From contig NZ_JAGGPQ010000019.1 in assembly GCF_018613675.1 (NCBI RefSeq), positions 1-64,000 on the forward strand: a DNA stretch of 64,000 bases, read 5' to 3'. Below, piece by piece: positions 17,168 to 26,222 of the stretch (position 1 is its first letter; each line of letters starts with the position of its first letter). The notes under the pieces are model-generated. The model saw nothing but the letters and a program-made list of their open reading frames with translations. It had not been told where the DNA came from and did not search any database. The position numbers and the translations under genes are program-made. The DNA is from Arthrobacter sp. ISL-85. GTDB taxonomy: Bacteria > Actinomycetota > Actinomycetes > Actinomycetales > Micrococcaceae.

Positions 17168-18904
17168 ATGTACCTGCTGCTCGCCGCCCACCCCCGCGGT
17201 GCGGCCCTGCAGGAGCTGACCCAGTCCGGCCCCGCCCAGCCAGCCAACGCGGAGCCCCGGGTGGTGGCACCGGGCGAGCTTGCCGCCGTCGTCCGTGAGC
17301 TGGAAGCCCGGCGCGCCGGCGGCCAGCCACCCCGCTGGATCTGGCACCGGACGCAGGACTGGTACCCCGCACTGCTCGCATCAGGCGTGGAGGTGGAGCG
17401 CTGCTATGACGTCACTCTCTGCGGCAACATCCTGGCCTTTTCACAGTTCAGCGCCCATACGGAGTACGCCAGGAACACCGACAGGGTCCCGGTGGAGGAT
17501 CCCTTACTTCCGCCGAAAGCGCTGCAGCCGCCGCGTCCCCCAGCAGACCAGGGCGCGCTGTTCGACGATCCGGGCGCCGGGCCGGCGCCGGGATGGGGCC
17601 TTGATGAACTCCGCGCCGAGTACGCGGCCCAGCAGGGCGCCCTGGCTGCCGTGGGGACGGAAGGAAACCGCCGGAACCGCCTGCAGCTGCTGCTGGCGGC
17701 GGAGTCTGCGGCCGCCATGGTGGCTGCGGAAATGCAGCACACCGGCGTCCCGTGGCGGGAGGACCTGCACGAGCAGATCCTGGTTGACCATCTGGGTCCC
17801 CGGCCGCCCGCCGGACAGCGTCCGCAAAGACTGGAGGCTTTGGCCGCGGAGCTGCGCACCCTGCTCAACTCCCCAGGGCTCAACCCGGATTCACCGCAGG
17901 ACCTGATGCGGGCCCTGCACCGCAACGGAATCGAGGTCAAGAGCACCCGGAAATGGGAGCTTCGGGAGTCCAGCCATCCTGTCATCGAGCCGCTGCTGGA
18001 ATACAAGAAGCTTTCCCGCCTCCATACGGCCAACGGCTGGTCCTGGCTGGACGCCTGGGTGGACGGCGGCAGGTTCCGCCCCGAGTACGTGGTGGGCGGC
18101 GTTGTTTCGGGGCGCTGGGCGTCCCGCGGCGGCGGCGCACTGCAGATCCCGCGCCACGTCCGGGGCGCGGTGCACGCCGACCCGGGCCACAAGTTGATCG
18201 TCGCTGATGCCTCACAGCTGGAACCGCGAGTCCTCGTGGCCCTTGCGCAGGACTCCTCCATGGCTGAGGCCGCACGGGACCAGGACCTTTATGCCGGCAT
18301 CGCCGCCAAGGGCTTCGGCGGGGACCGCGCCAAAGCGAAGATGGCCCTGCTGGGCGCCATGTACGGGGCCACGTCCGGTGAGGCAGGCCGCCTGATGCCG
18401 CAGCTGGCCCGCACCTATCCGCGCGCCGTCGACTTTGTGGAGCAGGCGGCGCGGGCGGGCGAAGCCGGCGGGACGGTGACCACCCGGCTGGGACGCAGCA
18501 GCCCTCCGCCGTCCGAGCGATGGTTCCTGAGCCAGCGCTCCACCACGGCCGAAGAGCAGCGCCGGGCAGAGTCCATCGCCAGGTCCCGGGGCCGTTTCAC
18601 CCGGAACTTCGTGGTCCAGGGTTCGGCGGCGGACTGGGCGGCCTGCTGGCTGGCGGAATTACGACGGCGGCTGCGCACCCTTCGGACAGCGGGCACCGGG
18701 GGCGGCGGCGGGGCTGTCCGGGCGGAGCTGGTTTTCTTCCTGCACGACGAGGTGATGGTGCATGCGCCCTCTGACGGGGTGGACGCCTGCATTGCGGCTA
18801 TCGAGGAATCGGCCGCGGCAGCGAAGGAGCTGTTGTTCGGGCCCGTCCCGGTGGAGTTCCCGGTGAGCCTCGCCGTCGTCGACTCCTACAACCTCGCCAA
18901 ATAG
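17168..18904 (+). CDS. Bifunctional 3'-5' exonuclease/DNA polymerase (PolA-like, family A)
   Basis: A 578-residue family A polymerase of the stand-alone actinobacterial type, without a 5' nuclease domain. Residues 1-200 correspond to a DnaQ-like 3'-5' exonuclease domain, but I do not see a clear set of DEDD acidic residues, so proofreading may be lost. The polymerase part has motif A DASQLEPR (about 346-353; the usual form is DYSQIELR), an O-helix motif B RAKAKMALLGAMYG (about 387-400) and motif C HDEV (about 524). The catalytic aspartates of motifs A and C are retained, while the motif A tyrosine is alanine. The start is the ATG giving MYLLLAAH; longer frames run into the promoter region. 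Its biological role is unknown, probably repair or translesion synthesis. Confidence 0.85.
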   Translation: MYLLLAAHPRGAALQELTQSGPAQPANAEPRVVAPGELAAVVRELEARRAGGQPPRWIWHRTQDWYPALLASGVEVERCYDVTLCGNILAFSQFSAHTEYARNTDRVPVEDPLLPPKALQPPRPPADQGALFDDPGAGPAPGWGLDELRAEYAAQQGALAAVGTEGNRRNRLQLLLAAESAAAMVAAEMQHTGVPWREDLHEQILVDHLGPRPPAGQRPQRLEALAAELRTLLNSPGLNPDSPQDLMRALHRNGIEVKSTRKWELRESSHPVIEPLLEYKKLSRLHTANGWSWLDAWVDGGRFRPEYVVGGVVSGRWASRGGGALQIPRHVRGAVHADPGHKLIVADASQLEPRVLVALAQDSSMAEAARDQDLYAGIAAKGFGGDRAKAKMALLGAMYGATSGEAGRLMPQLARTYPRAVDFVEQAARAGEAGGTVTTRLGRSSPPPSERWFLSQRSTTAEEQRRAESIARSRGRFTRNFVVQGSAADWAACWLAELRRRLRTLRTAGTGGGGGAVRAELVFFLHDEVMVHAPSDGVDACIAAIEESAAAAKELLFGPVPVEFPVSLAVVDSYNLAK

Positions 18905-18946
18905 CGCTCCTGGAGGGCGCGTCGGATACCTGCCTTGAGATTCAAA

Positions 18947-18992
18947 GTAACCTACCCGGCAGTAGCTCGACGGGTACGCCCCTGAAGGTTAC
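18947..18992. repeat. Nested inverted repeats before the YegP-like gene
   Basis: GTAACC (18947-18952) pairs with GGTTAC (18987-18992), and inside it TACCCG (18953-18958) pairs with CGGGTA (18971-18976). This lies in the 160-base gap between the polymerase gene and the gene at 19065, where it could be a leader structure, operator or terminator. Confidence 0.4.
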
Positions 18993-19064
18993 AGTCGGAG
19001 CGGTGGCTGAAACAGGCCGGTCCACACGCTGATGCAACGACGCATACCAGGGAGGTCCCCGTCC

Positions 19065-19253
19065 ATGGCGGGAAGATTCGAAATACACCGCGCAGGCGAC
19101 GAGTCGTACCGGCTGCGGCTCACCGATTCCGAGGGCAACATCGTTGCGGTTTCGCCAACCTTCGGGTCCCTGACAATGCTCCGGGACGGCATCAAGGCCA
19201 TGCGCGAGAATGCCGCCACCGGCGTCGTGGTGGATTTGCGCAAGCAGGCCTGA
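19065..19253 (+). CDS. DUF1508/YegP-like small protein
   Basis: A 62-residue protein made of one YegP/DUF1508 repeat: FEIHRAGDESYRLRLTDSEG, then NIVAVSPTF and a GIKAMRENA helix. Members are small beta-beta-alpha-beta proteins found in many bacteria, without a defined function. The start at 19065 has a GGGAGG ribosome-binding site 9 bases upstream. It ends 3 bases before the convergent NUDIX gene. Confidence 0.78.
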   Translation: MAGRFEIHRAGDESYRLRLTDSEGNIVAVSPTFGSLTMLRDGIKAMRENAATGVVVDLRKQA

Positions 19254-19256
19254 AGC

Positions 19257-19934
19257 CTAGACCCCCATGGGATGGAGCCGGTTCCGGTCCCAGGGAACCG
19301 ACCAGCCGAGCTGGTCGAAGAGGCCACTCAGCACAATGCCGGTGAATCCCCACACCACCACGCCGTTCACGGTGAATGCGGGGCTGTCGAAGGTGCGGCC
19401 TGCCCGGTGGACGGTGGCCATTACCCTGTTGTCCGGGTCCAGCAGGTCCCGGACCGGGACGCGGAACACCTGGGCGGATTCGCCGTAGTCCACTACCCGG
19501 ACCGGCGAGGGCGCCTGCCACCATCCGAGCACCGGCGTCACCAGGAAGTTGCTGTGTGCCAGGCCCAGCTCCTGCAGCGTCCCCAGTACTTCCACCCCGC
19601 CTGCGTTCAGGCCGGTTTCCTCCTCGGCTTCCCGGAGCGCAGCGGCCACGGGCGTTTCGCCCCTGTCGATGCCGCCGCCGGGAAACGCCACCTGCCCGGG
19701 GTGGGACCCCAGGGTGTGGGCGCGTTCCAGGAGCAGGACGTCGAGGTCTGCCGGCGCAAGTGGCTTGCCGGAGGCCGCGGGGACGTCGTCGAGGATGCCG
19801 AAGAGCATCAGGACTGCCGCCCTCCGCGCGCGTGAGGCATCGACGGTCAGGGCGGCCCAGCGGGGATCAGGAGGCCCGGCCGTTCCGGTCTCAGCCCGCC
19901 GGACCAGCTCGGCAAGGTCTTCGCGCGCGCTCAC
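19257..19934 (-). CDS. NUDIX hydrolase, probable coenzyme A pyrophosphatase
   Basis: A 225-residue NUDIX protein. The Nudix box (about 86-108) is GGGID...REAEEETG. Immediately before it is an LLLERA...[10 protein letters not shown] segment, the UPF0035 signature of CoA pyrophosphatases (NudL/CoaL), which cut CoA to phosphopantetheine and 3',5'-ADP. The GTG start overlaps the nth stop by 4 bases (GTGA), so the two genes are translationally coupled. Pairing of nth with this NUDIX gene is common in actinobacteria. Confidence 0.88.
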   Translation of the reverse strand: MSAREDLAELVRRAETGTAGPPDPRWAALTVDASRARRAAVLMLFGILDDVPAASGKPLAPADLDVLLLERAHTLGSHPGQVAFPGGGIDRGETPVAAALREAEEETGLNAGGVEVLGTLQELGLAHSNFLVTPVLGWWQAPSPVRVVDYGESAQVFRVPVRDLLDPDNRVMATVHRAGRTFDSPAFTVNGVVVWGFTGIVLSGLFDQLGWSVPWDRNRLHPMGV

Positions 19935-20764
19935 GGTGTCCTCTGCTGGGAAGCCATCCGGATCTCTGCGGCCCGGTGCTGTTCTGCGAGGTACTGCTCC
20001 AGGAGTGCCTCGCTGCCCGGGGCAAGCTCATATTTGAGGAGCTTTGCTGCCTTAGCGGCGTCGGTCTCCCCCAGCCCGTAGCTGGGGCACCAGTTGGCCA
20101 CGGGACAGGCGCCGCAGGCCGGCTTCCGGGCGTGGCAGACGCGGCGGCCGTGGAAAATCACCCGGTGGGACAGCATGGTCCAGTCCCTGCGTTCGAACAG
20201 CTCCGCGACGTCCTTTTCAATCTGCACGGGATCTTCTGACTGGGTCCACCCAAACCGCTTCGCCAGGCGGGCGAAATGGGTATCCACGGAAATACCCGGG
20301 ACCCCGAAGGCGTTCGCGAGCACCACATTGGCAGTCTTTCGCCCCACGCCGGGCAACGTGACCAGTTCCTCCATCCGTCCGGGAACCTCGCCGTCAAAGT
20401 CGTCCACCAGGCGGGTGCACAGTGCCAGGACGTTCCTCGACTTGGCGCGGAAGAATCCGGTGGGCTTGAGGATGGTTTCGAGCTCCGTGGGGTCCGCCTC
20501 GGCCAGGGACCGCGCATCGGGCCAACGCGCGAACAGTACTTTGCTGACCTGGTTGACCGTGACGTCGGTGGTCTGGGCGGAGAGGACGGTGGCCACGAGC
20601 AGTTCGAACGGGTTGCGGAAGTCCAGTTCCGCATGGGCGTACGGGTATTTTTCGGCGAGGGCCTTGTGGATGCGCCGTGCCCTCCGCTTCAGTGCCAGGA
20701 CGGACTCGGCCGAGACCACGGGCATCCCCGCGGCCTGGCCGGTTTGGGTGCGGGTCCCGGCCAC
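19931..20764 (-). CDS. nth: Endonuclease III (DNA glycosylase/AP lyase)
   Basis: About 277 residues. This base-excision repair enzyme removes oxidised pyrimidines and cuts the abasic site. It has the helix-hairpin-helix [13 protein letters not shown] with the catalytic lysine, the following VDTHFAR with the catalytic aspartate, and the 4Fe-4S loop C-x6-C-x2-C-x5-C ([11 protein letters not shown]...C). The start is uncertain: the GTG at 20764 lies 5 bases after the stop of the upstream membrane-protein gene, while the ATG at 20725 would give [15 protein letters not shown]. Neither has a strong ribosome-binding site. It forms an operon with the NUDIX gene. Confidence 0.93.
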   Translation of the reverse strand: MAGTRTQTGQAAGMPVVSAESVLALKRRARRIHKALAEKYPYAHAELDFRNPFELLVATVLSAQTTDVTVNQVSKVLFARWPDARSLAEADPTELETILKPTGFFRAKSRNVLALCTRLVDDFDGEVPGRMEELVTLPGVGRKTANVVLANAFGVPGISVDTHFARLAKRFGWTQSEDPVQIEKDVAELFERRDWTMLSHRVIFHGRRVCHARKPACGACPVANWCPSYGLGETDAAKAAKLLKYELAPGSEALLEQYLAEQHRAAEIRMASQQRTP

Positions 20765-20769
20765 CGGCG

Positions 20770-22158
20770 TCAGCCGCGCTCGATGTTGGTGAGGTCGCGC
20801 AGCACGCCCAGCCGTCCGTCTGTGTGCTGGACCAGGAATTCGTGGCCGCGGTCCTCGAGTGCCAGCACCCAGCCGCCCGGTTCGATCACGAAGGCAGGTG
20901 CACCGGTACGGGGGTCGAAGGCGGTGCGGTGCTGGGCAACGGCAAACCAAAAGGCCTCGTGGATGGGCTGCCCGTCCATCTCATCGTGGCGGCTGGCCGG
21001 GTCCACCGTCGCCCCAATGGGCTGCTCGGCACGGACCTGCTGGTGAACGGCGGTGGCAGCGGGCGGCTCCCAGGCCGCCTGGGGAGCGTTGGCTGCGGGA
21101 ACATCCCCAAGCTGGGTCTCCTCTGCGGCGGGCGCAGCGGAAGGGCGGACGACGTCGGCTGCCTGGGTGGGCGGGCCCGCATCCACCGCGGGGGTGCGGT
21201 CCGAAGCTTCGGGGGCGGTTGACACGGGCGCGGACGCCGCCGGGCCGGCCGCAGCGGGACCTGCGGCACCGCCGGCGACGGCAACTGCAGGAGCAGCGCC
21301 GACGGCGTCTGCCGACTTCGTGGCCCCTGCAGGGGCCACGGGAACAGCAGCGGTGGCGGGGGCCTGGGCGGCGGAACGGACAGGCTCAGGACTTGAGGGG
21401 GCGGGACTGGCAGGCCCCTGCTGGACGGCGGAGGAGCCGGCACCGGCACCGCCGAAGATTCCAGTGCCCTTGAAGCCGCCCTTTGACTGGTTGGCGCCAG
21501 ACTCCGGTTTGGGCACTTTGGGGGACCGCGGCTTCCGCGTTGGGACCGCGGCTTCGCGTGCGACCACATGCGCCGGCACCTCTGGCCGGTCCTTGAAGTC
21601 GCCGGACAGATAGGGCACGAAGCGGCCCAGCACCGTGGCGGCGAACAGGACCAGCGAGCCGATCAGGCCCACCAAAAGAGTGGTCCCGTAGCCGGAAGCC
21701 ACTGACAGGAAGAAAAAAGCGACAGCAAAGGAAGCCACCACGGAGGCGAACTGGTCGGCCGAGAACGACCCCACGCGGATCCTGGTGGCAGGGGCCAGGC
21801 GGCGTGCAGCGAACAGGGCACTGGCAATCAGCGGCAGGATGATGCCCAGTCCCAGGAAGAACAGGTTGTTCAGGTTCCACAGGTTGTACCGGGCGCCGAA
21901 AAGGGGCAGCAGGGACGCGACAAACAGGATCAGGGTGCCGGCGAAGACGGCAAGGTCCCGCACGGTGAACGGACCGAGAACCGCCTGGTTGGCGTTGGGG
22001 TCGATCTTTGCGCCGGCAGCCTTTTGCCCTGCGCCCTGTCCCTTGGCTGCGTTGCCGGCGGGGGTTGGGTGCCCTGGTCCCCCTGCGGTGGATCCGGAGC
22101 TTCCGGTCCCCGCCCCGGTGTCCGGGCCCGTTCGCTGGCCGAAGCTCTGCTGGTTCAT
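20770..22158 (-). CDS. Membrane protein with alanine/proline-rich linker and conserved C-terminus
   Basis: A 462-residue protein of unknown function. A glycine/alanine-rich cytoplasmic N-terminus (about 1-65) leads to four predicted transmembrane helices (about 70-200, beginning [25 protein letters not shown]). Then comes a very alanine/proline-rich linker of some 200 residues. The last 70 residues form a compact, non-repetitive segment with [23 protein letters not shown] and [13 protein letters not shown], which looks like a folded domain. The start at 22158 is fixed by an AGGAGA ribosome-binding site; the longer frame to 22284 adds arginine-rich sequence without support. It lies upstream of nth and may be co-transcribed with it. 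Confidence 0.8.
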   Translation of the reverse strand: MNQQSFGQRTGPDTGAGTGSSGSTAGGPGHPTPAGNAAKGQGAGQKAAGAKIDPNANQAVLGPFTVRDLAVFAGTLILFVASLLPLFGARYNLWNLNNLFFLGLGIILPLIASALFAARRLAPATRIRVGSFSADQFASVVASFAVAFFFLSVASGYGTTLLVGLIGSLVLFAATVLGRFVPYLSGDFKDRPEVPAHVVAREAAVPTRKPRSPKVPKPESGANQSKGGFKGTGIFGGAGAGSSAVQQGPASPAPSSPEPVRSAAQAPATAAVPVAPAGATKSADAVGAAPAVAVAGGAAGPAAAGPAASAPVSTAPEASDRTPAVDAGPPTQAADVVRPSAAPAAEETQLGDVPAANAPQAAWEPPAATAVHQQVRAEQPIGATVDPASRHDEMDGQPIHEAFWFAVAQHRTAFDPRTGAPAFVIEPGGWVLALEDRGHEFLVQHTDGRLGVLRDLTNIERG

Positions 22159-22566
22159 TCTGCTCTCCTTAGCGTGGCGGCACCGGGCCCGGTCCGGACC
22201 CGAAAACTGTGCCGTCTTGACATGCGGTCCGGGCCTGGCACGGCACTGTTTGCGCCTGGCCGGAGCGGTCCGAAGTGAAGTCACAATTCCATCTCAGCCT
22301 AGTCAACAGCCTGCCTGATCACTAGCTGGAGCAGGCCCCCAGGGCCCCCGGACAGGTCATGAAGGCACCATTCACCGCTTAAAAAATGCCGCTCGCGGGT
22401 GCTTATGTGACGGCGGGCACAGAGGATGCGCGGCAAGCATTAGGCTAGGTTGCGGAACAGCTCTTTGCGGTATGTCCGCCCCGGCTGGTGCCCAATGCCG
22501 TACGAACGGCGGGCCTTGCGGCGGCGGCGTTCCGCGCGGCAAAGATCGATGAATGATGAGGTTCAC
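22159..22566. other. Divergent intergenic region before acs
   Basis: A 408-base non-coding stretch between the minus-strand membrane-protein gene and acs. It holds a GlxR/Crp-like site (22406-22421) and candidate -10 boxes TAGGCT (22441-22446) and TAGGTT (22446-22451) for acs. On the minus strand TTGACT (about 22302-22307) may be a -35. No small gene is convincing. Confidence 0.6.
22406..22421. promoter_or_regulatory. GlxR/Crp-like binding site before acs
   Basis: TGTGA-CGGCGG-GCACA, matching 9 of 10 positions of TGTGA-N6-TCACA. Its centre is about 40-45 bases upstream of the start predicted from the -10 candidates at 22441-22451, a class II activator position. Confidence 0.55.
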
Positions 22567-24588
22567 ATGTCCCAGGACACTCCCAGCTCCACGGCCACCG
22601 TTCCCTCCGCTTCCGCCCAGCCGGCAGGTCAGCAAGGCCACCAGGGCGATGCCTTTGCGAACCTGCTGCATGAGACCCGGGCCTTTCCGCCCTCCCCCGA
22701 GTTCGCGGCCGACGCCGTTGTCACCGCCGCCGAGTACGGGGAAGCGGATGCGGACCGGCCGGCGTTCTGGGCCAAGAAGGCGCGGGAATTGCTGACGTGG
22801 AGCAAGGACTTTACGCAAACCCTGGACTGGTCCAATCCGCCGTTCGCCAAGTGGTTCGTGGGCGGCGAAGTAAATGCCGCCTACAACGCCCTGGACCGGC
22901 ACGTCGAGGCCGGCAACGGGGACCGTGTTGCCATCTACTTTGAGGGCGAACCCGGCGACACCCGGACCTACACGTACGCGCAGCTGACTGAGGAAGTGAA
23001 GAAGGCGGCCAACGCCTTCGAGTCCCTGGGCGTGGTCAAGGGTGACCGCGTGGCCGTGTACCTGCCCATGATCCCGGAGGCCGTCATCACCCTGCTGGCC
23101 TGCGCCCGGATCGGGGCGGTCCACTCCGTAGTGTTCGGCGGATTCTCCGCCGAAGCCCTCCGTTCGCGGATCGACGACGCCGAGGCAAAGCTCGTGGTCA
23201 CCGCCGACGGAACCTACCGCCGCGGCAAGCCGAGCCCGCTGAAGGCGGCGGTCGACGACGCCCTGGCGCAGGACGGCCACACGGTGCAGAACGTTGTAGT
23301 GGTCAAGCGCAACGGCCAGGACGTGGACTGGACGGAGGGCCGGGACCACTGGTGGGCTGACACCGTGGAGTCGGCGTCTACCGAGCACACCGCCGTGGGC
23401 CACGATTCGGAGCACCCGCTGTACATCCTCTACACCTCGGGCACCACGGGGAAGCCCAAAGGCATCCTGCACACCACGGGCGGTTACCTTACCCAGACCG
23501 CCTACACCCACAGGGCGGTCTTTGACCTGCATCCGGAAACGGACGTGTACTGGTGCACGGCCGACGTCGGCTGGGTCACCGGACACTCCTACGTCGCTTA
23601 CGCGCCGCTCATCAACGGCGCCACCCAGATCATGTACGAAGGCACCCCGGACTCCCCGCACCAGGGCCGCTGGTGGGAGATCGTGGAGAAGTACAAGGTC
23701 TCCATCCTGTACACCGCACCCACCGCCATCCGCACGTTCATGAAGTGGGGTTCGGAGATCCCGGCGAAGTACGATCTCTCCTCGCTCCGCGTGCTCGGCT
23801 CGGTGGGTGAGCCGATCAACCCTGAAGCCTGGATGTGGTACCGCAAGGTCATCGGCGGGGACAAGGCACCCATTGTGGACACCTGGTGGCAGACCGAAAC
23901 GGGCGCGCAGATGATCGCCCCGCTCCCCGGAGTCACGGCCACCAAGCCTGGCTCGGCCCAGGTGCCACTTCCCGGCATTGCCGTGGACGTGGTGGACGAG
24001 ATGGGCGAATCCGTTCCGAACGGACACGGCGGGTTCCTGGTGATCCGCGAGCCATGGCCGTCCATGCTGCGCGGCATCTGGGGGGACCCGGAGCGCTTCA
24101 AGGACACCTACTGGTCCCGGTTCGAGAACATGTACTTCGCCGGGGACGGTGCCAAGAAGGACGAAGACGGTGACATCTGGCTCCTGGGCCGCGTGGATGA
24201 CGTCATGAACGTCTCCGGGCACCGGCTCTCCACCACGGAGATCGAGTCCGCCCTGGTGAGCCACCCCGCCGTGGCGGAGGCCGCCGTGGTGGGCGCCACG
24301 GACGAAACCACCGGGCAGGCGGTTGTCGCGTTCGTCATCCTCCGCGGCGACGCCGAGAACAACGGCGACGCCACCGTCCAGGAACTGCGCAACCACGTGG
24401 GCAAGGAAATCGGCCCCATCGCCAAGCCCAAGAACATCCTGGTGGTGCCGGAACTGCCCAAGACCCGGTCCGGCAAGATCATGCGCCGCCTCCTCAAGGA
24501 CGTCGCGGAAGGCCGCGACCCCGGTGACGCCACCACCCTTTCGGACCCCACGATCATGCAACAGATCGCCCAGTCGCTCAGAAAGTAA
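22567..24588 (+). CDS. acs: Acetyl-coenzyme A synthetase
   Basis: A 673-residue AMP-forming acetate-CoA ligase that activates acetate in two steps via acetyl-AMP. Core motifs are [12 protein letters not shown] (P-loop-like, about 289-300), the WWQTETGAQ acetate/AMP site, the GRVDD hinge and the C-terminal [11 protein letters not shown], whose lysine is the residue acetylated in family members. The ATG at 22567 has a TGAGG ribosome-binding site at the right distance; an ATG at 22549 is less likely. A strong hairpin terminator follows. A GlxR-like site upstream fits the known control of acetate genes by cAMP-type regulators in actinobacteria. It is a single-gene transcription unit. Confidence 0.97.
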   Translation: MSQDTPSSTATVPSASAQPAGQQGHQGDAFANLLHETRAFPPSPEFAADAVVTAAEYGEADADRPAFWAKKARELLTWSKDFTQTLDWSNPPFAKWFVGGEVNAAYNALDRHVEAGNGDRVAIYFEGEPGDTRTYTYAQLTEEVKKAANAFESLGVVKGDRVAVYLPMIPEAVITLLACARIGAVHSVVFGGFSAEALRSRIDDAEAKLVVTADGTYRRGKPSPLKAAVDDALAQDGHTVQNVVVVKRNGQDVDWTEGRDHWWADTVESASTEHTAVGHDSEHPLYILYTSGTTGKPKGILHTTGGYLTQTAYTHRAVFDLHPETDVYWCTADVGWVTGHSYVAYAPLINGATQIMYEGTPDSPHQGRWWEIVEKYKVSILYTAPTAIRTFMKWGSEIPAKYDLSSLRVLGSVGEPINPEAWMWYRKVIGGDKAPIVDTWWQTETGAQMIAPLPGVTATKPGSAQVPLPGIAVDVVDEMGESVPNGHGGFLVIREPWPSMLRGIWGDPERFKDTYWSRFENMYFAGDGAKKDEDGDIWLLGRVDDVMNVSGHRLSTTEIESALVSHPAVAEAAVVGATDETTGQAVVAFVILRGDAENNGDATVQELRNHVGKEIGPIAKPKNILVVPELPKTRSGKIMRRLLKDVAEGRDPGDATTLSDPTIMQQIAQSLRK

Positions 24589-24621
24589 CATCGGCTTAGT
24601 ATTCACCGCCGGAGCACCATT

Positions 24622-24658
24622 GGCCCCGCTTTCCCAGTATCCGCGGGAAAGCGGGGCC
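24622..24658 (+). terminator. Terminator after acs
   Basis: Perfect 14-bp stem GGCCCCGCTTTCCC / GGGAAAGCGGGGCC with a 9-base loop, followed by a T-rich ATTCTTGTTT. Rho-independent. Confidence 0.88.
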
Positions 24659-24736
24659 ATTCTTGTTTGTGACGATTCAATCTTTCCCGTAGCGGGAATG
24701 TTATTTGCCGTTCTTCCATGTTCTCTTTTGTTGGGT

Positions 24737-24742
24737 TATAGT
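24737..24742 (+). promoter_or_regulatory. -10 box of the first sugar importer operon
   Basis: TATAGT in an AT-rich stretch, 47 bases before the start codon at 24790. The -35 is not clear. The GlxR-like site starts 7 bases downstream, over the expected transcription start. Confidence 0.5.
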
Positions 24743-24749
24743 CGGCGTA

Positions 24750-24765
24750 TGTGAGGTGGCTCACA
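24750..24765. promoter_or_regulatory. Perfect GlxR/Crp-like site over the importer transcription start
   Basis: TGTGA-GGTGGC-TCACA, an exact match to both half-sites of the Crp/GlxR consensus. Its position just after the -10 box implies repression if this promoter is the main one. Confidence 0.65.
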
Positions 24766-24789
24766 CGGCTATTTTTCAAGGGAGAGAAC

Positions 24790-26100
24790 ATGGCTTCAAA
24801 GTTCGATGCGTCCGCCAGCGCATTTCCAAGCAGGCGGACCATCCTAAAGACCGTCGGTGTGGGCGCAATTAGCCTGGCCGGCATGCCGTTCCTGGCAGCC
24901 TGTACGGGCGGCAGCGGCCCGTCGGCAGCCGGCTCCGCATCATCGGGCCTCACCTTCGGTTCCGGCTCCTCGGACGACGTCCCCAAGCGGGCCTACCAGG
25001 CACTCACGGATGCCTTCACTGCCAAGACCGGCAAGACCGTCACCACCAACGTCGTTCCCCACAATGATTTCCAGAACAAGATCAATTCCTACCTGCAGGG
25101 CTCGCCGGACGACGCGTTCACCTGGTTTGCCGGCTACCGGATGCAGTACTACGCCGGCAAGGGGCTGCTCGCACCCATAGACGACGTCTGGCAGACCATC
25201 GGCGGCAATTACTCGGACGCCCTGAAGAAGGCTTCCACTGGCCCCGACGGCAAGATGTACTTCGTTCCCAACTACAACTATCCGTGGGGATTCTTCTACC
25301 GGAAGAGCCTGTGGGCTGAAAAGGGCTACCAGGTCCCCGAGACCTTCGATGCGCTGAAGGCACTGGCCACGAAAATGAAGGCCGACGGCATCATCCCCAT
25401 CGGCTTCGCCGACAAGGATGGCTGGCCGGCCATGGGCACGTTCGACTACATCAATATGCGGCTCAACGGCTACCAGTTCCATGTGGACCTCTGCGCCCAC
25501 AAGGAATCATGGGACCAGCAGAAAGTCACTGCCGTCTTTGATACCTGGAAGGCTCTCCTGCCGTTCCAGGACCCGGCGGCGCTCGGCCAGACCTGGCAGG
25601 ATGCCGCCAAGGCGCTGGAGGCAAAGAAGACCGGCATGTACCTGCTTGGGTCCTTCGTCACCCAGCAGTTCACCGACCCCGCGGTCCTGAACGACATCGA
25701 CTTCTTTGCTTTTCCGGAGATCGCGATGGAAGGCAAGGACTCCGTAGAAGCCCCCATCGACGGGCTGCTGCTGTCCAAGAAGGGCGGGGACAACAAGGCT
25801 GCACGGGACTTCCTGGCGTTCCTTGGGACCCCCGAGGCCCAGGACGCCTACGCCAAGGTGGACAACTCGAACATCGCCACCGCCAAGGGCGCGGACACCT
25901 CGAAATTCACGCCCCTGAACAAGAAATGCGCGGACACCATCGCCGGCGCGAAGAACATCAGCCAGTTCTTTGACCGGGACGCTCTTCCGGCGATGGCCAA
26001 CAACGTGATGATCCCCGCCCTGCAAAGCTTCATCAAGGACGGAACCGTTGACGTCAAAAACCTCGAAGCGCAGGCGAAGAACCTCTACGCAGCGCAGTAA
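24790..26100 (+). CDS. Carbohydrate ABC transporter substrate-binding lipoprotein
   Basis: A 436-residue family 1 extracellular solute-binding protein. The N-terminus has a twin-arginine motif SRRTILK (about 15-21), a hydrophobic stretch and a lipobox LAAC (Cys near residue 38), suggesting Tat export and lipid anchoring. The mature part shows GKTVTTNVVPHNDFQNKI and the SYLQGSPDD...WFAGYRM region that binds sugar in this family. An AGGGAGAG ribosome-binding site precedes the ATG. It is the first gene of an importer operon with two permeases and a downstream DeoR regulator. The sugar is unknown: no glycoside hydrolase is in this operon. Confidence 0.9.
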   Translation: MASKFDASASAFPSRRTILKTVGVGAISLAGMPFLAACTGGSGPSAAGSASSGLTFGSGSSDDVPKRAYQALTDAFTAKTGKTVTTNVVPHNDFQNKINSYLQGSPDDAFTWFAGYRMQYYAGKGLLAPIDDVWQTIGGNYSDALKKASTGPDGKMYFVPNYNYPWGFFYRKSLWAEKGYQVPETFDALKALATKMKADGIIPIGFADKDGWPAMGTFDYINMRLNGYQFHVDLCAHKESWDQQKVTAVFDTWKALLPFQDPAALGQTWQDAAKALEAKKTGMYLLGSFVTQQFTDPAVLNDIDFFAFPEIAMEGKDSVEAPIDGLLLSKKGGDNKAARDFLAFLGTPEAQDAYAKVDNSNIATAKGADTSKFTPLNKKCADTIAGAKNISQFFDRDALPAMANNVMIPALQSFIKDGTVDVKNLEAQAKNLYAAQ

Positions 26101-26140
26101 TTGAACGCTGCGCCGTAATTGAACGCAGCGCAGTCGTTGC
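26087..26140. repeat. Three 18-bp tandem repeats across the stop codon of the binding-protein gene
   Basis: Copies at 26087-26104, 26105-26122 and 26123-26140, of the form ACGCwGCGCmGTmrTTGm. The first contains the last codons and the stop. The core CGCAGCG of copies 1 and 3 is complementary to CGCTGCG of copy 2, so alternative hairpins can form between the binding-protein gene and the permease genes. Confidence 0.8.
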
Positions 26141-26222
26141 ACCGAAGGAACGACGACGGCGGCAGTGGGGTCCCGCCGTCGTCGATCCCCTCCTGCACCA
26201 GACCCAGCAAGGGAAGATTTAC

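Noticed and set aside
22372..24660. Long open frame antisense to acs, and similar ones antisense to topA, purD and abfA
   Set aside because: Open antisense frames are expected in GC-rich codon usage. The translations are low-complexity and match no family, while the sense strand encodes complete conserved enzymes.
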